Source: Leifsonia sp040686855
GTDB taxonomy: Bacteria; Actinomycetota; Actinomycetes; Actinomycetales; Microbacteriaceae
NCBI RefSeq assembly: GCF_040686855.1
Contig: NZ_JBFBOG010000001.1
Location: 1,178,001 to 1,242,000 of the forward strand
DNA: 64,000 nt
Direction of reading: 5' to 3'
Shown here: in pieces, positions 59,387 through 64,000 of the stretch
How positions within the stretch are numbered: position 1 is the first letter of the stretch
Layout: every line of letters begins with the position of its first letter
Notes under the pieces: generated by a model
Databases searched by the model: none
Seen by the model: the letters and a program-made list of their open reading frames with translations, nothing else
What the model was told of the DNA's origin: nothing
Made by a program: the position numbers and the translations under genes

Positions 59387-60583
59387 TCAGGCGACGGGCC
59401 CCTGGGCGAGCGTGACGTCGGCCGTGTGCGCGGATCCTTCGGCGTCCGTCCACGAGACGCTGACCGTCTGGCCTGGCTTCAGCGCACCGAGGGCGCTGGT
59501 GAGGTCCTGTGCGGAGCCGATCGTCGTTCCGCCGAGGGCGGTGATCGTGTCGCCCGCCGTCAGACCGGCCGCGGCCGCCGGGCGGCCGTCGATGACGCCG
59601 GAGACGGCCGCACCCGCGGTGGCCGTGCCCGTCGCGCCGTACGCGTAACCGTATCCCGCAGCGGACTCGTCGGCCGCGGACGCGACCTCGATCCCGAGGA
59701 ACGCCGGGTACCCGATGGTCACCGTCGCCGACGCCTGGCCGGACTCGATCTGCGCGGCGATGGCGAGCGCATCCTCGATGGGGATGGCGTAGCCCGCGGT
59801 CGTCGCGCCGCCCGATGCGGCGGCAGTGTCGATGCCGATCACCTCGTCCTGGGCATCGAAGAGCGGGCCGCCGGAGTCGCCGGCCTGGATGTCGGCGTCG
59901 GTCTGGATGAGTCCGTGCAGCGTCTCGGACGCCGCCGTCTGCTCGGCCTGCGTAGTGATGGTCTGCTCCAGTGCCGTCACCGTCCCCGGCGAGGCCGAGG
60001 GCGTGCCGCCGGTTCCGCCCGCGTTGCCGACGCCGGTCACCGCCTCGCCGACCGCGGTGTCGCCCGCGGTGTCGAGGTGCGCGGTCTGGAGGCCGGACGC
60101 ACCGGTCAGCTGCAGGACCGCGACGTCGTCCGTCGCGTCGGTGCCGACGACGCTCGCCGTGTAGACCGCGCCGGTGGAGACGACGGTGACGCTGATGCTG
60201 GTCGCACCCTCCACGACGTGGTTGTTCGTCAGGATCTCGCCGCTGGACGTGAGCACGATGCCGGTGCCCGCGCTCTCCGCCTGGTCGTAGGTCAGCTGGG
60301 AGGTGATGTCCACGACGCCGATCTCCTGCGCGGCGGTGGCGGAGCCGAGGGTGCTCGTCGCGGTGGAGCCGGAGGACGACCCGCCGGACCCGTAGCCGGA
60401 CCCGTATCCTCCACGGCCCAACGCGGTGTGGATGTCAGGAGACGCGCTCGCCGACGCGACGGCCGAGGTGCCGGCGGCGGAGGCGGACACCGCCACCCCG
60501 AAGGCCGACCCGGCGACGACCGTCGCCGCGACGGCTGCGGACAGGCCGATGCGGAGGCGGCGGCGGTTCGTGGTGGCGTTCAT
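59387..60583 (-). CDS. Secreted HtrA-like serine protease with PDZ domain
   Basis: A 398-residue exported protease. Signal peptide (VAATVVAGSAFGVAVSASAA), then a Gly/Tyr/Ser-rich linker (RGGYGSGYGSGGSSSGS), a trypsin-like domain with triad H122 (TNNHVV), D152 or D153 (TDDVAVLQL) and S237 (AGDSGGP), and a PDZ domain at about 305-395. It belongs to the S1C family of extracytoplasmic proteases. There is no membrane anchor other than the signal peptide, unlike many actinobacterial HtrAs. Stands alone; 137 bp upstream hold no gene. Confidence 0.9.
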   Translation of the reverse strand: MNATTNRRRLRIGLSAAVAATVVAGSAFGVAVSASAAGTSAVASASASPDIHTALGRGGYGSGYGSGGSSSGSTATSTLGSATAAQEIGVVDITSQLTYDQAESAGTGIVLTSSGEILTNNHVVEGATSISVTVVSTGAVYTASVVGTDATDDVAVLQLTGASGLQTAHLDTAGDTAVGEAVTGVGNAGGTGGTPSASPGTVTALEQTITTQAEQTAASETLHGLIQTDADIQAGDSGGPLFDAQDEVIGIDTAAASGGATTAGYAIPIEDALAIAAQIESGQASATVTIGYPAFLGIEVASAADESAAGYGYAYGATGTATAGAAVSGVIDGRPAAAAGLTAGDTITALGGTTIGSAQDLTSALGALKPGQTVSVSWTDAEGSAHTADVTLAQGPVA

Positions 60584-60720
60584 GGTGGTCCTCTCGCTGG
60601 GGTGGATGAGGACAGCACACCGCGGGCGGGTCGGAGGCAGGCAGGCAGGGCTTATGCCTCAGCCGTGAGAAGGCCAGAGATTCCTATGAGGATTCCGAGC
60701 GATTGCTTGGAGCGGTTCGC

Positions 60721-61110
60721 TCACACGACGTTGCCTCGGCGCAGCGGCACCGGGTCGAGCCGCACCCACACCACGCTGACCAGGCCCCCGACCAGGTCGA
60801 CGGCGATGGACGCGGTGCGGCGGCCGTCGCGGGAGAGGAGCAGGCCGGGGCTGCCGTTCACCGGCCGCTCGGCCACCTCGAGGCCCTGCTGCGCGCCGAG
60901 ACCGTGCGCGAGGAGGAGGGATGCGTCCTCCACTCCGCGCACCACGCGCACCTTCGCGTGCTCGGGCTCGCCGGAGTCGACGACCACCGAGACGTCCGGG
61001 GCGAGCAGCGCGCGCACTCGGCGCAGGTCGCGGGCCGACGCGGCGGTGCGCAGCGCGGCGACGGCGCGGCGCCCGGACCGCAGCTGCGGCAGCCAGCGGG
61101 TGTCGGACAT
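60721..61110 (-). CDS. SnoaL-like small protein
   Basis: A 129-residue protein of the NTF2/SnoaL-like kind: AASARDLRRVRALLAPDVSVV, then VRVVRGVEDASLLLAHGL and TASIAVDLVGGLVSVVWVRL. This resembles the ligand-binding domain found at the C-terminus of SigJ-like ECF sigma factors. The function is unknown. ATG at 61110 overlaps the previous gene's stop (ATGA), so the two are translated together. Confidence 0.7.
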   Translation of the reverse strand: MSDTRWLPQLRSGRRAVAALRTAASARDLRRVRALLAPDVSVVVDSGEPEHAKVRVVRGVEDASLLLAHGLGAQQGLEVAERPVNGSPGLLLSRDGRRTASIAVDLVGGLVSVVWVRLDPVPLRRGNVV

Positions 61111-61868
61111 CAGTGCGTGACCGCCGCCTGGGCGTCCAGCCACTGCTCGAATGTGGTCGGGAACACCTCCGCGTCCGGCCCCGGCAGCAGCTCGCGGTCG
61201 GTCAGGTGTGCGCCGAAGTAGCGCGCGTCGTGGTCTGCGACGACCCGGCGCTCGTCACCCCGCTCTGCGAGGCCGCGCTCGATGAGCTCGGTGAGCAGGA
61301 ACTCCTCCGGTCCGCTCACCTCGAGCACGCCGTCCAGCGGGTCGTGCGCGGCCGTGCGCGCGACGGCGGTCGCGACGTCCTCCGCGGCGATCGGCTTGAT
61401 GGACACGGGCGCGAGCCGCACGATGTCGCCGTCGGTCCCGGCATCGGCGATGGACTTCACGAACTCGAAGAACTGGGTCGCGTGCACCAGCGAGAACGGG
61501 ATGCCGGACTCCCGGATCAGCTGCTCCTGCGCGACCTTCGCCCTCATGTAGCCGCTGTCCGTCATCCGCTCGGTGCCGACCACCGAGAGGGCGACGTGGT
61601 GACGAATGCCCGCCTTCCGCTCGGCGGTGAGCAGCGTGTTGGTGGAGGTGACGAAGAAGTCCATCACGGCCTTCTCCTCGAAAGACGGGGAGTTGGACAC
61701 GTCGACGACGACGTCCGCGCCGGCGAGCGCCGCATCCACTCCCTCCCCCGTGAGCGTGTTCACGCCCGAGTTCGGCGAGGCGGCGAGCGCCTCGTGTCCG
61801 TGGGCGGTCAGCTTCGCGACCACCTTGGATCCGATCAGTCCGGTTCCGCCGATGACGACGATCTTCAT
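61110..61868 (-). CDS. NAD(P)-binding, NmrA/SDR-like protein
   Basis: A 252-residue Rossmann protein of the atypical SDR/NmrA type: MKIVVIGGTGLIGSKVVAKL (GxxGxxG loop), AGADVVVDVSNSPSFE, RHHVALSVVGTERM and YMRAKVAQEQLI (Y-x-x-x-K). Probably a redox sensor or reductase. AGGGAC precedes the ATG at 61868. It is a close paralogue of the gene starting at 63484, which lies just beyond the divergent efflux pump. Confidence 0.88.
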   Translation of the reverse strand: MKIVVIGGTGLIGSKVVAKLTAHGHEALAASPNSGVNTLTGEGVDAALAGADVVVDVSNSPSFEEKAVMDFFVTSTNTLLTAERKAGIRHHVALSVVGTERMTDSGYMRAKVAQEQLIRESGIPFSLVHATQFFEFVKSIADAGTDGDIVRLAPVSIKPIAAEDVATAVARTAAHDPLDGVLEVSGPEEFLLTELIERGLAERGDERRVVADHDARYFGAHLTDRELLPGPDAEVFPTTFEQWLDAQAAVTH

Positions 61869-62033
61869 GTCCCTGTCTCCTTGGCTCTGGTGAGGTCGGC
61901 CCGATCGGCCGTCCACGAGCTAGGACAGGGCACGGCCCGCGGATGTGACACCCGTGTCACAGACCGCGCCGCCGTCCGGTCTGAGTCTGCGCCGGGACAC
62001 CCCGGCCTCGTAACCCCCACCGAGAGGCAACCC

Positions 62034-63446
62034 ATGGCTCGCTGGATCACCGCGCCTCAGCGCACGGTCTTGGCGGTGGCAGTGCTCGCCACCTTCATCG
62101 CCTTCCTCGACGGCAGCGTCGTCAACGTCGCGCTGCCGGCGATCGGCCGAGACCTCGGCGGCGGACTGGCCGCACAGCAGTGGGTGGTGGATGCGTACCT
62201 GCTCACCCTGGGTTCGGTGATCCTGCTCGCCGGGTCGCTGTCCGACCTGTTCGGGCGCCGCCGGGTGCTGTTCTGGGGGCTGGTCGGGTTCGCCGTCGCG
62301 TCCGCGCTCTGTGCGCTGGCGCCGACCGCGGGTGTGCTGATCGTCGCGCGCGGGGCGCAGGGCGTCGCCGGGGCGCTGCTCGTGCCGAGCTCGCTCGCGC
62401 TCATCCTGAGCGGCTTCACGGGCTCGGCGCAGAGCCGGGCCATCGGCACCTGGACCGCGATCACGTCGCTCGCGAGCATCGCCGGCCCGGTAGTCGGGGG
62501 TGTGCTGGTCGACACGCTCTCCTGGCGGTGGGTGTTCGGCATCAACCTGCTGCCCATCGCGGTCGCGCTGCTGCTGCTCCGCGGGCTGCCCGCCGACCCC
62601 GTGCGTGCGGCCGGGGCACGCATCGACTGGTTCGGTGCCGCGCTCGGTGTCGTCGGGCTGGGGCTGCCGGTCTTCGCCCTGATCGAGCATCCGCGGTTCG
62701 GATGGGATTCTCCCGTCATCGTCGGAGCGCTCGCCGTCGGCGGGCTCGCCCTGGCTGCCTTCGTCGTCTGGGAGCGGCGGACCGCGCAGCCGATGCTGCC
62801 GCTCGGCATCTTCCGCGCACGCGACTTCTCGGTCGGCAACGTCGCCACCGCGTTCATCTACGGCGGCGTGGCCGTCGGTACCTTCGCGCTCGCGCTGTTC
62901 CTCCAGCAGGGCGCCGGCTATTCGGCGACGCTCGCCGGGTTCGCGATGGTGCCGTCGAGCGTCCTGCTGATCGCGCTCTCCGCGTTCTTCGGGCGGCTCG
63001 GCGGGAGGGTCGGGCCCCGACTTCTCATGACGGTGGGTCCGCTCGTCGCGGCGGCCGGGTTCCTGCTCATGCTGCGGATCGGCGACCAGGCCGACTACGT
63101 CACCGAGGTGCTGCCCGCGGTCGCCGTGTTCGGCCTCGGGATGTCGATCACGGTGGCGCCGCTCACCGCCACGATCCTGGGCGCCGTCGACTCCGCGCGA
63201 GCCGGGATCGCGTCGGCGGTCAACAACGCCGTGTCGCGGGTCGCGGGGCTCGTCGCCGTCGCGCTGGCCGGATCGGCCGGCGGCGCGATGTCGGCGGCGA
63301 CCGGGTTCCACGAGCTCGCCGGGGCGGCCGCGGTCGCGCTGATCGCGGGAGGGATCGTGTCCGGGATCGGCATCCGGAACCCCGAGGCAGGCGACACTAC
63401 GACGACGTTGTCACAAAGCCACACGCTGTCCGGTCATAGCGGGTGA
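62034..63446 (+). CDS. MFS drug efflux pump, DHA2 (EmrB/QacA) type
   Basis: A 470-residue transporter of about fourteen helices. AFLDGSVVNVALPAIGRDLG is the family's first-helix motif (LD-x-x-VVNVALP), LSDLFGRRRV the loop 2-3 signature, and SLASIAGPVVGGVLVD motif C. It probably expels toxic organic compounds using the proton gradient. GAGAGG before the ATG at 62034. Divergent from the NmrA-like operon. Confidence 0.92.
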   Translation: MARWITAPQRTVLAVAVLATFIAFLDGSVVNVALPAIGRDLGGGLAAQQWVVDAYLLTLGSVILLAGSLSDLFGRRRVLFWGLVGFAVASALCALAPTAGVLIVARGAQGVAGALLVPSSLALILSGFTGSAQSRAIGTWTAITSLASIAGPVVGGVLVDTLSWRWVFGINLLPIAVALLLLRGLPADPVRAAGARIDWFGAALGVVGLGLPVFALIEHPRFGWDSPVIVGALAVGGLALAAFVVWERRTAQPMLPLGIFRARDFSVGNVATAFIYGGVAVGTFALALFLQQGAGYSATLAGFAMVPSSVLLIALSAFFGRLGGRVGPRLLMTVGPLVAAAGFLLMLRIGDQADYVTEVLPAVAVFGLGMSITVAPLTATILGAVDSARAGIASAVNNAVSRVAGLVAVALAGSAGGAMSAATGFHELAGAAAVALIAGGIVSGIGIRNPEAGDTTTTLSQSHTLSGHSG

Positions 63447-63467
63447 GCCCGCGGAGGGACCGCGGGC
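63447..63467 (+). terminator. Stem-loop between the DHA2 pump and the next gene
   Basis: GCCCGCGG (63447-63454) and CCGCGGGC (63460-63467) pair perfectly around the loop AGGGA, directly after the TGA at 63444-63446. The next gene starts 17 nt later, so this may be an attenuator rather than a full stop. Confidence 0.5.
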
Positions 63468-63483
63468 CGGAACGGAGAACCTG

Positions 63484-64000
63484 ATGAGGATCGTCGTCGT
63501 CGGAGGCACCGGCCTGGTCGGCCGCCGCGTCGTGGAACTGCTGCGCGAGCGGGGGCACGACGCTGTCGCCGCCTCCCCCTCCACCGGCGTGGACACGGTC
63601 ACCGGCGCCGGCCTCGCGGAGGCGCTGCACGGCGCCGACGTAGTGGTGGACACCCCGAACGCGCCGTCGTTCGAGGACGGACCCGTGCTGGAGTTCTTCG
63701 AGCGCTCGACCGGAAACCTGGTCGCAGCCGAGAAGGCCGCGGGCGTGCGCCACCATGTCGTCCTCTCGATCGTCGGCGCCGACCGGCTGCCCGACATCGG
63801 GTACATGCGGGCGAAGGTCGCGCAGGAGCGGATCGTGCGTGAGAGCGGCATCCCGTTCACCATCGTGCGCGCCACGCAGTTCTTCGAGTTCATCGGGGCA
63901 CTGGCCGACGGCGCCACGCAGGGCGACACGGCCGTGCTGTCGGACGCGCTGATGCAGCCGATCGCCGCGGCGGACGTCTCGACCGCGCTGGCCGAGGCCG
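63484..64000 (+). CDS. NAD(P)-binding, NmrA/SDR-like protein (cut by window end)
   Basis: At least 172 residues are visible; the gene continues past the window. It starts MRIVVVGGTGLVGRRVVELL and runs through VVVDTPNAPSFED, RHHVVLSIVGADRL and YMRAKVAQERIVRESGIPFT, with TQFFEFIGAL near the end. It is a clear paralogue of the protein at 61110 along the whole visible length, including the YMRAKVAQE motif. GGAG 9 nt before the ATG. It follows the DHA2 pump on the same strand, separated by a hairpin. Confidence 0.9.
   Translation, partial: MRIVVVGGTGLVGRRVVELLRERGHDAVAASPSTGVDTVTGAGLAEALHGADVVVDTPNAPSFEDGPVLEFFERSTGNLVAAEKAAGVRHHVVLSIVGADRLPDIGYMRAKVAQERIVRESGIPFTIVRATQFFEFIGALADGATQGDTAVLSDALMQPIAAADVSTALAEA

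Overview
The window looks like a high-GC actinobacterial chromosome, most probably Microbacteriaceae (Leifsonia-like). This rests on very high third-position GC, many GTG starts, at least eleven genes whose only promoter-like element is a TANNNT hexamer 6-7 nt before the start codon (the leaderless pattern of Actinomycetota), a mycobacterial-type bifunctional dCTP deaminase and a DevR/DosR-like two-component system. The family-level placement is inference. I see no rRNA, phage, insertion sequence or CRISPR array. One tRNA-Gly(CCC) is present.

Layout. 0-9 kb: small alarmone synthetase, MFS transporter, a divergent pair of His-rich MarR-type regulators with two operators between them, IPP isomerase (idi), a GH16-like protein, dcd, a membrane protein and a coupled thioesterase / AHL-lactonase-like pair. 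9-13.7 kb (minus): kdp potassium-pump operon with KdpF and a further 27-residue membrane peptide. 13.9-17.6 kb: secreted beta-helix protein, tRNA-Gly, CPBP protease, small proteins. 17.7-24.6 kb (minus): a 2,325-residue secreted, surface-anchored repeat protein.

24.8-36.6 kb is a stress island. A DevS/DevR-like histidine kinase and regulator sit among two universal stress proteins, a PNPOx-family flavoprotein, a flavodoxin-like protein, an MBL/RMMBL nuclease, a zinc alcohol dehydrogenase, a P1B-type ATPase and an FMN reductase. Seven copies of a 14-bp box, GGGAC-N4-GNCCC, lie almost all in the promoter regions of these genes. The box has the architecture of the mycobacterial DosR box, so the island is probably one hypoxia/redox regulon.

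36.6-38.7 kb: an ltrA-like gene broken by a one-base insertion, and an alpha/beta hydrolase. 38.7-46.1 kb: a seven-gene, tightly coupled operon (dehydrogenase, PTPS/QueD-fold protein, glycosyltransferase, methyltransferase, flippase-like membrane protein, RibD-C reductase, membrane sulfatase-like phosphotransferase) divergent from a CDP-alcohol phosphatidyltransferase. It looks like an uncharacterised pathway joining a pterin/pyrimidine-type precursor to a glycosylated, methylated, possibly lipid-linked or exported product. The PTPS-fold protein has lost the usual catalytic residues and one zinc ligand. This is the best candidate for a new system here.

46.1-64 kb is more ordinary: efflux pumps, a lower-GC pair of membrane genes, lipoprotein, secreted lipase, a complete polyamine-type ABC operon, VOC protein, WYL regulator, aldo/keto reductase with a divergent TetR and palindromic operator, FAD monooxygenase, MOSC protein, secreted HtrA-like protease, and two paralogous NAD(P)-binding epimerase-like proteins flanking a DHA2 efflux pump (the second is cut by the window end). 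No stretch longer than 300 bases lacks a gene.
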